Shown here: positions 32,335 through 40,707 of the stretch, piece by piece
How the letters are laid out: each line of letters opens with the position of its first letter
How positions within the stretch are numbered: position 1 is the stretch's first letter
NCBI GenBank assembly: GCA_025358125.1
Contig: JANYKS010000038.1
Coordinates: 1 to 40,707, forward strand
From: Actinomycetes bacterium
GTDB lineage: Bacteria > Actinomycetota > Acidimicrobiia > Acidimicrobiales > Ilumatobacteraceae
Reading direction: 5' to 3'
DNA: 40,707 nucleotides
Notes under the pieces: model-generated
Seen by the model: the letters and a program-made list of their open reading frames with translations, nothing else
Databases searched by the model: none
Told to the model about the DNA's origin: nothing
Translations under genes and position numbers: made by a program

Positions 32335-34815
32335 ATGAGGTCGAACGTGGTCATGGGCCGGCTCGTCGCGGCGGTCGTCGCCGTGTCATTGATCCCCGCC
32401 GCAGGCACGGCTGCGCCGGTTGCACATGCCGACGGGTCCGGCACCATCACACTCGACGGTCACGGTTACGGCCATGGCATCGGCCTCAGCCAGTACGGCG
32501 CTCTTGGCTATGCCATCAACTTCGGTTGGACGGCGGGTCAGATCCTCGATCACTACTACGGGGGGACCGTTGCCTCCACCGCAGAGAACACCGACATGAC
32601 GGTCCGGATCACCGGACTCGATGGCGCCCAGACGGCGGTTGTGCACGACAAGGGAGCACTCGTCGTCGATGGGTACGCGCCCGCCGCCGGTCAGCCAGCG
32701 GCGTGGCGGTCGTTGGTGGCGCGCGAGACCAGCGAGGGTCACTATCGCGTGTGGGGCCGCCCCGACGCCAGCGTGTGTCCCGGCACGACGACGGATCTCG
32801 ACAATGCTGACAACGGGTGGACGGTGGTGATCCCCGATCAGGCGACCTCGGTCACGTTCCGACCGCAATCCGACACGAGCGCTTCGTCCGACATCGGCGA
32901 CCTCGCCGGCCTGTGCGAGCCCTCGACCGGGCGCGTTCGTTATTACCGTGGGTCGATTCGGGCCGTCAACAACAGTGCCCAGGCCAACCGCACCGTCAAT
33001 CAGGTTCCGCTCGAGCAGTACCTCAGATCGGTCGTCGGCGGCGAGGTGTCCTACGGATGGGCTGCGCTGGGCGCCGGTTCGGGTGCCCAAGCGCTGCAGG
33101 CCCAGGCCGTCGCGGCGCGCAGCTACGGCCTGGCCGAGATCAAGGAGAGCTACGCGAAGACGTGTGACAACATCTGCCAGACCTATCGTGGCGCGGCGTA
33201 CCGCACGGGCGTTTCCGGCGCGCTGGTCGCGCAGGAGTTCGGACCGACCGACGCGGCTGTGTCGGCGACGGCCGGAGTCGTCCGCCGTTACGGCTCGCAG
33301 TCCGGCGCGATCGCGTACACGATGTTCTCGTCGTCGTCGGGCGGATTCACCGCCAAGACGAGCCTTGGCTTCACGCCAGTCGTCGACGACGGTGATGGCG
33401 TCGCCGGCAATGCCGGCCACTCGTGGACGATGTCGCTCAGTGTTGCATCGATCGAAACGGCATACCCCGCGATCGGCGCCTACTCGGGTATCAGCGTCAC
33501 CTCCCGCGAGGGCAACGGCGAGTGGGGCGGCAGGGTCCTGACAATGACCGTCAGCGGCACGGGCGGCGCCGTCAATATCACGGGAGCAGCGTTTCGCGCT
33601 GCGTTCGGGCTGAGGTCGAACTGGTTCCAGGTCCGCGGCGCCGGCTCTGCCGTAATTCCGACGCCGCCCACTCCGCAGGTGTGCCCAGGCCGCACGACCG
33701 AGCCCGTCGCAGGAGCGACCGCCGACGCGTCGGCGAGCCGATTCACGCCCCTGCCTCCGACGCGCCTGATCGACACTCGCATCGGGCTCGGTACCGAGGC
33801 GGTGGCACTTGGCGTCGGGTGCACACTCGAGGTGGATCCCCACGTGCCCGCCGACTCGACCGCGGTCGTCGTCAACGTCACCGCTGTCAATCCCGCAATG
33901 AACGGATACCTCACCGCGTATCCGTGTGGCGTCGACAGGCCGCTTGCATCGATCGTCCCCGTGGTCGCCGCCAGGATCGTGCCGGGAACCGCTGTCGTGC
34001 CGCTCAATGCCGACGGCCGGTTCTGCGTCTTCGCATCGACGACGACCGAGCTCGTGATCGACCTGAGCGGCGTCTACGAGACCGGGGCGGGGCAACCGTT
34101 CGAACCAATCGCAGCCCAGCGCCGGTTTGATTCACGCAACGGCGCGATGGTGCCGGGCGGCGTCGTGGTGCGGGTGCCGATATCGGGTAGTTACGGAATC
34201 CCCGCGTCGGCCACCGGCATCGCCGTCACCGCGCACAGCACGAACGCCGTCGCCGATGGCTACGTCACGATCTGGCCGTGCGATCCCGTGCGGCCGACGA
34301 CCTCGGTGCTCAACGCGATCACCGGCGCGTCGGTCACGAATCACGTCCAGGTCGGTCTCGATGGTGCCGGCGCCGTGTGTCTGTACGCCCAGACCTCGAT
34401 GCATCTCGTGCTGGACGTCAGCGGCTGGTTCGGTCCGACTGCGTCGTCGGACTTCCACGCGCTGATGCCGTCGCGTCTGCTCGACACGAGGGACGACGTC
34501 GGACTCGTCGGCTCGTTCTCGGCGAGTCAGAACCGGGCCATCTCCGTGGTCGGTTCCGGCGGCGTGCCCGCGACGGGCGTCACCGCTGTCTCGGCGGAGG
34601 TGACGTCGGTCGATGCGACGAGGGCCGGCTACATCACGGTGCACCCGTGCATCAGCCCGGTGCCGGGGATCTCGACGGTCCGCAACTTCGCCAACAGCAC
34701 CGCGGCCACCACGGTCACAGGAATCGTCGACGGAGCCGGGCGATGGTGCTTGCAGGCCAGCGTCGCGATGAACGTGCTGATCGACATCAGCGGCTGGTAC
34801 GGCAACGTCCGCTGA
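32335..34815 (+). CDS. Secreted SpoIID/LytB-domain protein with three C-terminal repeats
   Basis: After a signal peptide (first 32 residues or so) comes GHGYGHGIGLSQYGA and then the SpoIID/LytB core: VPLEQYLRSVVGGEV, ALQAQAVAARSYGL, and HSWTMSLS. SpoIID in Bacillus is a lytic transglycosylase of sporulation; the actinobacterial homologues are secreted wall proteins of less certain role. From about 475 to the end are three copies of a beta-rich domain starting TRLIDTR, RRFDSR or SRLLDTR and containing VVVNVTAVNP-like and LVLDVSGWFG-like strands. Such repeats are frequent on actinobacterial surface proteins and probably bind wall or carbohydrate. 826 residues. Confidence 0.85.
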   Translation: MRSNVVMGRLVAAVVAVSLIPAAGTAAPVAHADGSGTITLDGHGYGHGIGLSQYGALGYAINFGWTAGQILDHYYGGTVASTAENTDMTVRITGLDGAQTAVVHDKGALVVDGYAPAAGQPAAWRSLVARETSEGHYRVWGRPDASVCPGTTTDLDNADNGWTVVIPDQATSVTFRPQSDTSASSDIGDLAGLCEPSTGRVRYYRGSIRAVNNSAQANRTVNQVPLEQYLRSVVGGEVSYGWAALGAGSGAQALQAQAVAARSYGLAEIKESYAKTCDNICQTYRGAAYRTGVSGALVAQEFGPTDAAVSATAGVVRRYGSQSGAIAYTMFSSSSGGFTAKTSLGFTPVVDDGDGVAGNAGHSWTMSLSVASIETAYPAIGAYSGISVTSREGNGEWGGRVLTMTVSGTGGAVNITGAAFRAAFGLRSNWFQVRGAGSAVIPTPPTPQVCPGRTTEPVAGATADASASRFTPLPPTRLIDTRIGLGTEAVALGVGCTLEVDPHVPADSTAVVVNVTAVNPAMNGYLTAYPCGVDRPLASIVPVVAARIVPGTAVVPLNADGRFCVFASTTTELVIDLSGVYETGAGQPFEPIAAQRRFDSRNGAMVPGGVVVRVPISGSYGIPASATGIAVTAHSTNAVADGYVTIWPCDPVRPTTSVLNAITGASVTNHVQVGLDGAGAVCLYAQTSMHLVLDVSGWFGPTASSDFHALMPSRLLDTRDDVGLVGSFSASQNRAISVVGSGGVPATGVTAVSAEVTSVDATRAGYITVHPCISPVPGISTVRNFANSTAATTVTGIVDGAGRWCLQASVAMNVLIDISGWYGNVR

Positions 34816-34859
34816 GTTCTGGATTCGGCCGAGCAGTGTGAGGGACCGGGCGCGGAGAT

Positions 34860-34881
34860 GGCCCACCCTGTCGGGCGGGCC
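34860..34881. terminator. Hairpin downstream of the SpoIID gene
   Basis: GGCCCACCC and GGGCGGGCC pair with one mismatch around a four-base loop. It lies 45 bases after the stop, between convergent genes, without a T tract. Confidence 0.4.
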
Positions 34882-34894
34882 AAACCGGGCGAGC

Positions 34895-34911
34895 CGTCTC
34901 CATTCGAGACG
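34895..34911. terminator. Second hairpin between convergent genes
   Basis: CGTCTC-CATTC-GAGACG is a perfect six-base stem with a five-base loop, 15 bases beyond the stop of the minus-strand gene at 34926. There is no T tract. Confidence 0.35.
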
Positions 34912-34925
34912 TCTACAACCGTGGA

Positions 34926-35420
34926 TCAGGCGGCGGCGATCCGGTCGCGCACTTGCCTGCGGGCTGCGCGGGCCTTGTCGTGAGCTTGATTGAGCAGCGC
35001 TCCGGCGCGCTCGGGCAGACGCCGCTCGAGATCCTCGACGGCGACGTCGAGCTTGCCCTCGAGAACTTCGATGCGGCTGTCGAGGGCGGCGAGGCGGGAC
35101 TCGACCGTGCCGACGATGCCTTCGAACTGGCTCTTGCTGGAGCCGAGTTGGGTGCTCAGAACCTTCATCAGCTGATGCCGGCGCTCCTGGGCCTTCTGGA
35201 AGGCGAGCACCGCGAGGCCGATTGTCACATAAGCGGCATCCTTGGCAATGTTGGTGACGGCCTCGGTGTCGATGTTCGCAACATTGATCTTCGCAATATC
35301 GACTTTTGGGAGGTCGATTTTTGGGAAGTTGATCTTGGGGGGCTTGATCTTGGGGAGCTTGCCCAGATCGAGCTTGCTGAAATCGACGGACGGGAAGTTG
35401 GGGAATTTGATGGAGGCCAT
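34926..35420 (-). CDS. Small protein: pentad repeats, hydrophobic helix, coiled coil
   Basis: I recognise no named family. The 164-residue protein starts with a five-residue periodicity (IKPPK, INFPK, IDLPK, VDIAK, INVAN, residues 26-50) with alternating hydrophobic and Asp/Asn positions. A short hydrophobic stretch follows (62-75), then a long Lys/Glu/Arg/Leu-rich helix region (about 77-160) that looks coiled-coil and phasin-like, ending in Ala/Arg. This could be a surface-coating protein of granules or membranes. ATG at 35420 follows GAAAGAGAG. The upstream region has a good promoter and a possible CIRCE-like operator. Confidence 0.75.
   Translation of the reverse strand: MASIKFPNFPSVDFSKLDLGKLPKIKPPKINFPKIDLPKVDIAKINVANIDTEAVTNIAKDAAYVTIGLAVLAFQKAQERRHQLMKVLSTQLGSSKSQFEGIVGTVESRLAALDSRIEVLEGKLDVAVEDLERRLPERAGALLNQAHDKARAARRQVRDRIAAA
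35299..35373. repeat. 15-bp imperfect tandem repeats coding the pentads
   Basis: Five 15-bp units at 35299, 35314, 35329, 35344 and 35359, for example TCGATTTTTGGGAAG (plus strand), encode the five-residue repeats of the small coiled-coil protein. Confidence 0.85.
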
Positions 35421-35474
35421 GACGGCGTCTCTCTTTCGGTGTGATGAGTTGTGGGTGGCGGGGAACCATCCGAT

Positions 35475-35515
35475 GTAACACAGAATAGCGCAGAGTGCTA
35501 ACTATTGCAAGCACT
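35475..35515 (-). promoter_or_regulatory. Promoter with CIRCE-like half-site and an overlapping dyad
   Basis: On the minus strand TTGCAA (35510-35505), 17 bases, TATTCT (35487-35482) form a good -35/-10 pair. The spacer contains TTAGCACTC (35501-35493), the exact left arm of the HrcA operator CIRCE; nine bases further on, the right arm is only partly kept (CTGTGTTAC, 5 of 9). An alternative perfect dyad is AGTGCT-N10-AGCACT (35494-35515), which covers the -35 box. Confidence 0.45.
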
Positions 35516-35593
35516 TGCGGGAGATTCTTCGCCGGTCACTCGCAAGCAGGCTGCCCTCGCTCGCGAGCTCGGTCCCGCTAGCCTCGGCTCCTC

Positions 35594-38500
35594 GTGGACG
35601 TCAACTCCGAACTCGCACCGTCTGTGGTGGCCGTGATGGTCGTCCACGAGCCGGGGCCTGTGTTCGATGACGTCCTCGACGCGTTGAGCGAGCAGGATTA
35701 CCCGAATCTGAAGACGCTGTTCCTCGTCGCCGGTGACGCGCAAGATCTCCCTGCCCGCATCCGGGAGAAGGTGCCAGGCGCGTTCATCAGGGCGGTTCCC
35801 GGCAATCCTGGTTTCGGCGCAGCTGCCAACGAAGTGCTGCATCTCGTCGAGGGTGACAACGGCTTCTTCATGCTGATGCACGACGATGTCGCGCTGGAGC
35901 CGAGCGGTACCCGGCTGCTGGTCGAGGAGCTGTACCGCTCCAACGCCGGAATCGTCGGTCCCAAGCTCGTGCTCTGGGACGACCCGAGAGTTCTCCAGCA
36001 TGTTGGCCTCGGTGTCGACCGATTCGGCGAGATCGACCCGCTCGTCGAGCCGGGCGAGGTCGATCAGGAACAGCACGACGCCGTCCGCGACGTATTCGCG
36101 CTGCCATCGGCGTGCATTCTCGCGCGCGCCGATCTGTTCCGGGCGCTCGGCGGGTTCGACGCGAGCACCAGCTTTCATGGCGACGGGCTCGACCTGTGCT
36201 GGCGCGCCCACCTCGGCGGCGCCCGAGTCGTCGTCGTCCCGGCCGCGCGGGCACGCCATCGCGAGCGGTTGACCGAGCGCCGCCCCGACCTGCCCCACCG
36301 CCTGCTCGAAGCGCGCCACCGGGCCCGCAGCGTGGCAACGCTCACGGGCGGGCTACGGCTTCCGCTCGTGCTCGTCCAGATGGTCCTGATCTCACTGCTG
36401 GAGATGGTTGTCGGATTGTTCACCGGCCGGTTGGGGGAGGCGTTCGCATCGCTGCGAGCAACGATCGGTCTCGCGCCGCGAGTCGTCTCGATCGTACGTC
36501 GCCGGCGCGACGTGGCCGCGTTGCGTCAGGTCCCGTATCGGGAGGTGGCCGGCCTCCAGATCCGCGGCAGCGCCCGCCTTGCGTCGTATCTGCGCACCCG
36601 CGAACAGCAGCACATGGCGGTCGACCACAGCGCGATCGGATCGCGTCGATTCACCCGCAACACGGCTGCGCAGCTCGGGGCATGGCTCTCGATCATCGTG
36701 CTCGCCGGGATCGGCAGCCGCAGCTTCATCCTCGACGGCGTCCCCAAAGTCGGTGAGTTCCTGCGCTTCCCCTCCAGTGCCGGCTCGTTGCTCGGTGACT
36801 ATTGGTCGGGTTGGTGGGGTCATGGTCTCGGGAGCACCACCTCCGTCCCGACCGGCATCGGGCTGCTCGGTGCGATGGGCATCGCCGGCCTCGGCAAGAT
36901 GGGATTCCTCCACACTGCGGCGGTGTTGGCGTGGCTGCCGTTCGGGTACTACGGCGCGTGGCGAATGATGTCGATCTTTCCGTCCTCGAGAGCCCGCATC
37001 ATCGGTCTGATCGCGTTCGCTGCGGTACCGCTGCCCTACAGCGCCCTCGGTGCCGGGCGGTGGAGCGTCGTTGCCGTATACGGCGCAGCGCCATGGGTCG
37101 TGGATCTGCTCCGCAGAATCGCAACGATCGAACCGGCGCTCACTGCGAAGGCCGACGCCGACGTCGTCGACGCGTTTGCACCGCGGAAACCGCGCGAGCA
37201 GGTTCGCTGGCTTGCTCAACTCGCGCTCTTGACGGCCGTCGTCACCGCGTTCACCCCGACCTTCGCAGCCATTGTCGCGGTGATCGGTTTCGCGCTCGCG
37301 CTCGCCACGCTGCTGGCCCGCGGCTCGCTTTTCACCGCGCTCTCGCTGTTCGTCGGCGCGGTCGTGGCCGCACTGCTGGCGTTGGTGTTGAACCTGCCGT
37401 GGATAACGTCGATGTTCGGCGCCAATGGCTGGGACACTTTCGTCGGGGCGCCGGCAGCCACGTCATCCACGACCGGCGTCGTGCGGATGCTCCGTTTCGC
37501 CGTCGGGCCCGATCAGTTCGGCGTGCTCGCGGTGGCCCTGTGGATACCGGTCGTTGTTGCCCCGCTGCTCGCCCGCGGTTGGCGGCTGACGTGGGCGGCG
37601 CGTGGAGGTTTGCTGGCCGTCGTCTCGCTTGCGCTTGCTGCGCTCGGGGCGAGCGGATCGCTGCCCTTCCGCCTCCCCGAACTCGGCATCCTCCTTGCGC
37701 CGGCGGCGGTCGGGTTGGGGCTGTCGGCAGCGTGTGCGGCGGCCGCGTTCGAACAAGACGTTCGGGGCGGCAGCTTCGGGTGGCGTCAGCCGGTCGGAGT
37801 GCTCAGCGGCGCGGCGATACTCTTCGGCGCGATCCCGGCCATCGCCGCAACAGCCGACGGTCACTGGTCGACACCGACCAGCGCGCTGCTGCAGCCGGCG
37901 GAGCAGTTCGCAACGAACCCGCCCGAGGGCGACTCGCGGACCTTGTTCATCGGCGATACCCGTGTGATGCCGTTGGCCGGTTGGCGGTTCGACGACGCGG
38001 GGCGCTCGGGCGTGTCGTTTGCCATCGTCGACGACGGCCCGCTGACCGTCGCCGAGCATTGGCCAGGAGTCGCGTCGGATGGCGAGAAGGGCGTGCGCGC
38101 AGTCTTGGGTCTGTTGGCCCAGAATTCGACGGGTCGGATCGGACGGCTCCTCGCGCCGTACTCGGTGCGCTATATCGTCATCCCTCTTTTCAACGGTATC
38201 GACTCGACGGCCGGGAACCCGCTGCCGACGCCGACGGGGCTGACCGAGGGGTTGGCCGCTCAGCTCGACCTGCGCCGCCTGTACACACCGCCGAATTACA
38301 TCGCCTTCGAAAACCTGGCCTGGATCCCGACACGGAGCACCCTCAGCATTTCGGCCGCGCAAGCGAGCAACGAGGCCGGTCCCGAGGCGCTCGCATCGCG
38401 CGACTTCACCGGTTCGGTGCCGGAACTGATCGGCATGCGTGGCCGTGGTCCGGCGACCGGCCCGATCGCGGCAGGCGTCTTCCACGTCGCGGTTCCGTTC

Positions 38501-38836
38501 GATCCGCGCTGGACGCTCGCGGTCAACGGTGGTCGGGTTGCGTCCACTGTGGCCTTCGGCAGCACGACCGCGTTCAATGTGTCGACCGCCGGGAAGGGCA
38601 CGCTCGCCTATCAGACCGACACCGAGCGGCGGGCGGCCGTGCTGCTCCAGTTGGTCGCGTGGGTGGCGGCGCTCGTGGTGGCGAGCCGGATCCGATGGGG
38701 GTGGCTGCGGCCTCGGCGTACTCTCGGTGTCGTCGTCGACGGACCCGTGCTGATCCTTGGCGATCGGGGCCCCGACGTCGTGGCGTGGGTCGCCGATCCG
38801 ACGTCGGCGCTCGCCGTTCAGGAGGAGTCGACATGA
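35594..38836 (+). CDS. Large GT2-family glycosyltransferase with multi-pass membrane domain
   Basis: The 1080-residue protein begins with a family 2 glycosyltransferase domain (about 8-250): VVHEPGPVFDDVLDAL, GNPGFGAAANEVL, the acidic LMHDDVALE, and later DGLDLCWRAHLGGARV. A membrane helix (about 256-280) and then roughly ten more segments (350-760) follow, and an extracytoplasmic C-terminal region with a final membrane helix near 1020-1035. The architecture, a cytoplasmic GT2 fused to a polytopic module, recurs in actinobacteria for envelope glycan assembly; donor and acceptor are unknown. GTG at 35594 is the start. The stop overlaps the next gene (ATGA). Confidence 0.85.
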   Translation: MDVNSELAPSVVAVMVVHEPGPVFDDVLDALSEQDYPNLKTLFLVAGDAQDLPARIREKVPGAFIRAVPGNPGFGAAANEVLHLVEGDNGFFMLMHDDVALEPSGTRLLVEELYRSNAGIVGPKLVLWDDPRVLQHVGLGVDRFGEIDPLVEPGEVDQEQHDAVRDVFALPSACILARADLFRALGGFDASTSFHGDGLDLCWRAHLGGARVVVVPAARARHRERLTERRPDLPHRLLEARHRARSVATLTGGLRLPLVLVQMVLISLLEMVVGLFTGRLGEAFASLRATIGLAPRVVSIVRRRRDVAALRQVPYREVAGLQIRGSARLASYLRTREQQHMAVDHSAIGSRRFTRNTAAQLGAWLSIIVLAGIGSRSFILDGVPKVGEFLRFPSSAGSLLGDYWSGWWGHGLGSTTSVPTGIGLLGAMGIAGLGKMGFLHTAAVLAWLPFGYYGAWRMMSIFPSSRARIIGLIAFAAVPLPYSALGAGRWSVVAVYGAAPWVVDLLRRIATIEPALTAKADADVVDAFAPRKPREQVRWLAQLALLTAVVTAFTPTFAAIVAVIGFALALATLLARGSLFTALSLFVGAVVAALLALVLNLPWITSMFGANGWDTFVGAPAATSSTTGVVRMLRFAVGPDQFGVLAVALWIPVVVAPLLARGWRLTWAARGGLLAVVSLALAALGASGSLPFRLPELGILLAPAAVGLGLSAACAAAAFEQDVRGGSFGWRQPVGVLSGAAILFGAIPAIAATADGHWSTPTSALLQPAEQFATNPPEGDSRTLFIGDTRVMPLAGWRFDDAGRSGVSFAIVDDGPLTVAEHWPGVASDGEKGVRAVLGLLAQNSTGRIGRLLAPYSVRYIVIPLFNGIDSTAGNPLPTPTGLTEGLAAQLDLRRLYTPPNYIAFENLAWIPTRSTLSISAAQASNEAGPEALASRDFTGSVPELIGMRGRGPATGPIAAGVFHVAVPFDPRWTLAVNGGRVASTVAFGSTTAFNVSTAGKGTLAYQTDTERRAAVLLQLVAWVAALVVASRIRWGWLRPRRTLGVVVDGPVLILGDRGPDVVAWVADPTSALAVQEEST

Positions 38837-40299
38837 GCCTGCGCCGTACGCTGGTGGTCGCAACGATCCTGGCCGCCATCGTTGCCAGCATCGTCGTCGG
38901 CCAAGACTCGCGAGCAGCGACGACCACCCGGTTCGGCTCACTGCCGTTCGCGAGCCGGCCGTATGCGTCTCATCGCACCCCGATCACAACGACCTGGTAC
39001 TGCCCCGGCATTCCCGCCTCGGACCCGAGCGTCGGCGGCAGCGTCGTCATCGTCAATCCGACCGATGTTGCCCTGCAGGGCCGGATCACCCTCCTCGGTT
39101 CTGATCAGAATGCGCCGATCACCAAGGACGTCACGGTGCCGGCGCGGAACAACTTCACGTTCGACGTCGCCGCCACGATGACTGCAACCATGGTGTCCGC
39201 GACCGTGGAGATCGATGGTGGCGAGGGGATGGTCGAGCAGCGAGCCCTGTTTCCCGCCGGCGACGCGGTTGCGTCCTGCACCACCCAGACGTCGGCGTCG
39301 TGGTATTTCGCCGACGGCTTCACCGTTCAGGGAAGCACCGAACAGCTCATCATCACCAACCCCTACGACGACACCGCAAGCGTTGACGTGTTCTTCGCAA
39401 CGCAGTCAGGACCGCGCGAGCCGTCCGCGTTCCAGGGCTACTCGATCCCTCCCCATTCGGTGAAGGTCATCGCGGTTGCCCAAGCGGGGCTTGTCGATGA
39501 GCCGATCATCGGCGTCAAACTGATCGCCAGCAGAGGGCGAGTGATCGTGGCTCGGGCCGAGCACTACACCGACGGTCATCGGCTCGGGTACACGCTGAGC
39601 CTCGGCGCCCCCGCTCCCTCTGAGCAATTGTTCTTCGCGGAGGGTCAAAAGGGCGCTGGAATCACCGAGCAGTACGTGATCTTCAATCCCACGAAAGAGG
39701 ACGCGATGGTAGACGTCACCGTGCTCGGCGTGACGCTCTCACCGGATGCGGTCGTCCTCGAACCGATCCCCGTGCTGGCCGGCAAGGTCGTCACGTTCGA
39801 ATCGAGCACCGTCGCCGGCTTGCCGGACGGGCCGCACAGCATGGTGTTCTCGACATTGGCGGCGCCGTCGATCGTCGTCGAGCGGGTGCTCACCAAACCC
39901 GCTGGTGACAAAGTGGCCACGACCGTGGTGATGGGAATGACGCCGGAATACGCGGTGTCGCGCTGGTACGTTCCGATCGGGGTGGATGCCGCGACGCAGG
40001 GTGCGCTGGTGCTGTACAACGTCGATGCTGCCCAGGCCACCGTGACCGTGAAAGCCATCGGCCCCGGCGGCGCTGTTGCCGTCCCCGGCCTCGAGACGGT
40101 CACCTTGGTGGGGTCGGGCACCCTCTCGATCGATCTCACCGACCCGAGTGTGTTCGGGCGCCCGCTCGTCGTCGAATCGACTCAGCGCGTGTTCGTCGAG
40201 CGGCGGTTGCCACGGGGTCACAGCCTGCTCGGCCGCTCCGGCTCGTGGGCGCTCCCGGAATGTGGACCATGCAGTTTCTCATCGCCGCCGTCCTCATAG
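38833..40299 (+). CDS. DUF5719-like secreted protein
   Basis: The 488-residue protein has a signal peptide-like N-terminus (LVVATILAAIVASIVVGQ) and then repeated beta-sandwich elements: WYCPG followed by VVIVNPTD, WYFADG followed by IITNPYDD, FFAEG followed by YVIFNPTKED, and WYVP followed by LVLYNVD. This matches the DUF5719 type of protein found next to GT2 genes in actinobacteria. Its job is not known; an extracytoplasmic partner of the coupled membrane glycosyltransferase is a reasonable guess. ATG at 38833 overlaps the glycosyltransferase stop and has GGAGGAG upstream. Confidence 0.82.
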   Translation: MSLRRTLVVATILAAIVASIVVGQDSRAATTTRFGSLPFASRPYASHRTPITTTWYCPGIPASDPSVGGSVVIVNPTDVALQGRITLLGSDQNAPITKDVTVPARNNFTFDVAATMTATMVSATVEIDGGEGMVEQRALFPAGDAVASCTTQTSASWYFADGFTVQGSTEQLIITNPYDDTASVDVFFATQSGPREPSAFQGYSIPPHSVKVIAVAQAGLVDEPIIGVKLIASRGRVIVARAEHYTDGHRLGYTLSLGAPAPSEQLFFAEGQKGAGITEQYVIFNPTKEDAMVDVTVLGVTLSPDAVVLEPIPVLAGKVVTFESSTVAGLPDGPHSMVFSTLAAPSIVVERVLTKPAGDKVATTVVMGMTPEYAVSRWYVPIGVDAATQGALVLYNVDAAQATVTVKAIGPGGAVAVPGLETVTLVGSGTLSIDLTDPSVFGRPLVVESTQRVFVERRLPRGHSLLGRSGSWALPECGPCSFSSPPSS

Positions 40300-40707
40300 T
40301 CGCCGTCGCCGGGGCGGCGCTGGTGTTGCAGCGCCGACGCACCGTGGATCCTCCGACGCAGACCCGGTGGCAGGTCCCAGCCCAGCTCGACCGGGCCGAC
40401 TTCGCAAACGCTGAGGCCGATTGGCTCGTCGTTACGTTCAGCTCCGCGTCGTGTCACACGTGCGCGGACGTCAGGCGCAAGGCGGCCGTGCTCGCCAGCG
40501 CGGAGGTGAGCGTCGTCGACGCCGACTTCCAGACGTCTCCAGAGCTGCACCGCCGGTACAACATCGAGGCGGTGCCCACCATCGTCATCGCCGACCGCGA
40601 CGGCGTCGTCAGGGCCAGCTTTCTCGGCCCGGTGTCGGCCACCGACCTGTGGGCGGCCTGCGCCGAAGCGAGATCTCCCGGCGCATCACCCGAACCCGAC
40701 CTCGGCC
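40260..40707 (+). CDS. Thioredoxin-like membrane-anchored protein, cut by window end
   Basis: The frame opens at ATG 40260 (or 40269), overlapping the end of the DUF5719-like gene, and has no stop before the window ends. A membrane anchor (LIAAVLIVAVAGAALVL, about 6-22) precedes a thioredoxin fold with the active site CHTC in FSSASCHTCADV, the cis-Pro segment AVPTIVIAD, and YNIEAVP before it. It probably faces the exterior and handles thiol-disulfide exchange. At least 149 codons are visible; the C-terminus is missing. Confidence 0.8.
   Translation, partial: MWTMQFLIAAVLIVAVAGAALVLQRRRTVDPPTQTRWQVPAQLDRADFANAEADWLVVTFSSASCHTCADVRRKAAVLASAEVSVVDADFQTSPELHRRYNIEAVPTIVIADRDGVVRASFLGPVSATDLWAACAEARSPGASPEPDLG

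Noticed and set aside
36802..38832. Alternative plus-strand frame across the GT2 gene
   Set aside because: This is the upstream open stretch of the DUF5719 frame; the Arg-rich translation is a shadow and only the part from 38833 is real.

Overview
The window looks like a piece of chromosome from a high-GC actinobacterium, most plausibly of the class Acidimicrobiia (Ilumatobacter-like). The clues are frequent GTG starts, GC-rich third codon positions, an actinobacterial-type DapD, an LpdA-type flavoprotein without the disulfide, an F420-biosynthesis CofD, a biotin carboxylase fused to its carrier domain, an LCP protein and a DUF5719-like protein next to a family 2 glycosyltransferase. There is no insertion sequence, phage gene, tRNA, rRNA or CRISPR array that I can support. 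The species assignment is inference.

Layout. 1-305: poorly resolved left edge with two tiny Cys-containing reading frames. 306-4189: a two-gene unit, an LCAT-like lipase overlapping a membrane-anchored CHAT (caspase-like) protease; this is the best candidate for an undescribed system. 4284-7301 (minus): lysS-dapD-DinB operon. 7403-10664 (plus): secreted M15 peptidase, LpdA-type oxidoreductase, RDD membrane protein. 10654-13272: biotin-dependent carboxylase alpha subunit (minus) divergent from its biotin ligase (plus). 13279-17977 (plus): LCP ligase and the four dTDP-L-rhamnose genes rmlA, rmlC-like, rmlB, rmlD. 18003-21126 (minus): NirK-like copper protein, an internally deleted phosphoesterase, a possible small protein, and GDP-L-fucose synthase with a repeat-built N-terminus. 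21154-27562 (plus): three GT4 glycosyltransferases, an unknown His-rich membrane protein, a ManB-like nucleotidyltransferase, and an SDR lacking all its catalytic residues. 27604-29678 (minus): cofD and a fourth GT4. 29793-30788 (plus): GDP-mannose 4,6-dehydratase. 30858-32240 (minus): flippase-like membrane protein. 32335-34815 (plus): secreted SpoIID/LytB protein. 34926-35420 (minus): small pentad-repeat/coiled-coil protein with a possible heat-shock-type operator. 35594-40707 (plus): giant GT2 membrane protein, DUF5719-like protein, and a thioredoxin-like protein cut by the window end.

Taken together, 13.3-40 kb is mostly a cell-surface glycopolymer region. It makes dTDP-rhamnose and GDP-mannose/GDP-fucose, assembles sugars with at least five glycosyltransferases, probably exports them with a flippase, and may attach them to the wall with the LCP protein. 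No priming glycosyl-1-phosphate transferase or Wzy-type polymerase is visible, so the locus is incomplete as seen here.

A striking second layer is short tandem repeats at the 5-prime ends of genes: CHAT (15 bp x2 and a Ser run), birA (12 bp), rmlD (14 bp, duplicating the start codon), the NirK-like gene (12 bp), fcl (45 bp x3) and the pentad-repeat protein (15 bp). The rmlD case forms a chain of three five-codon mini-ORFs leading to the true start.
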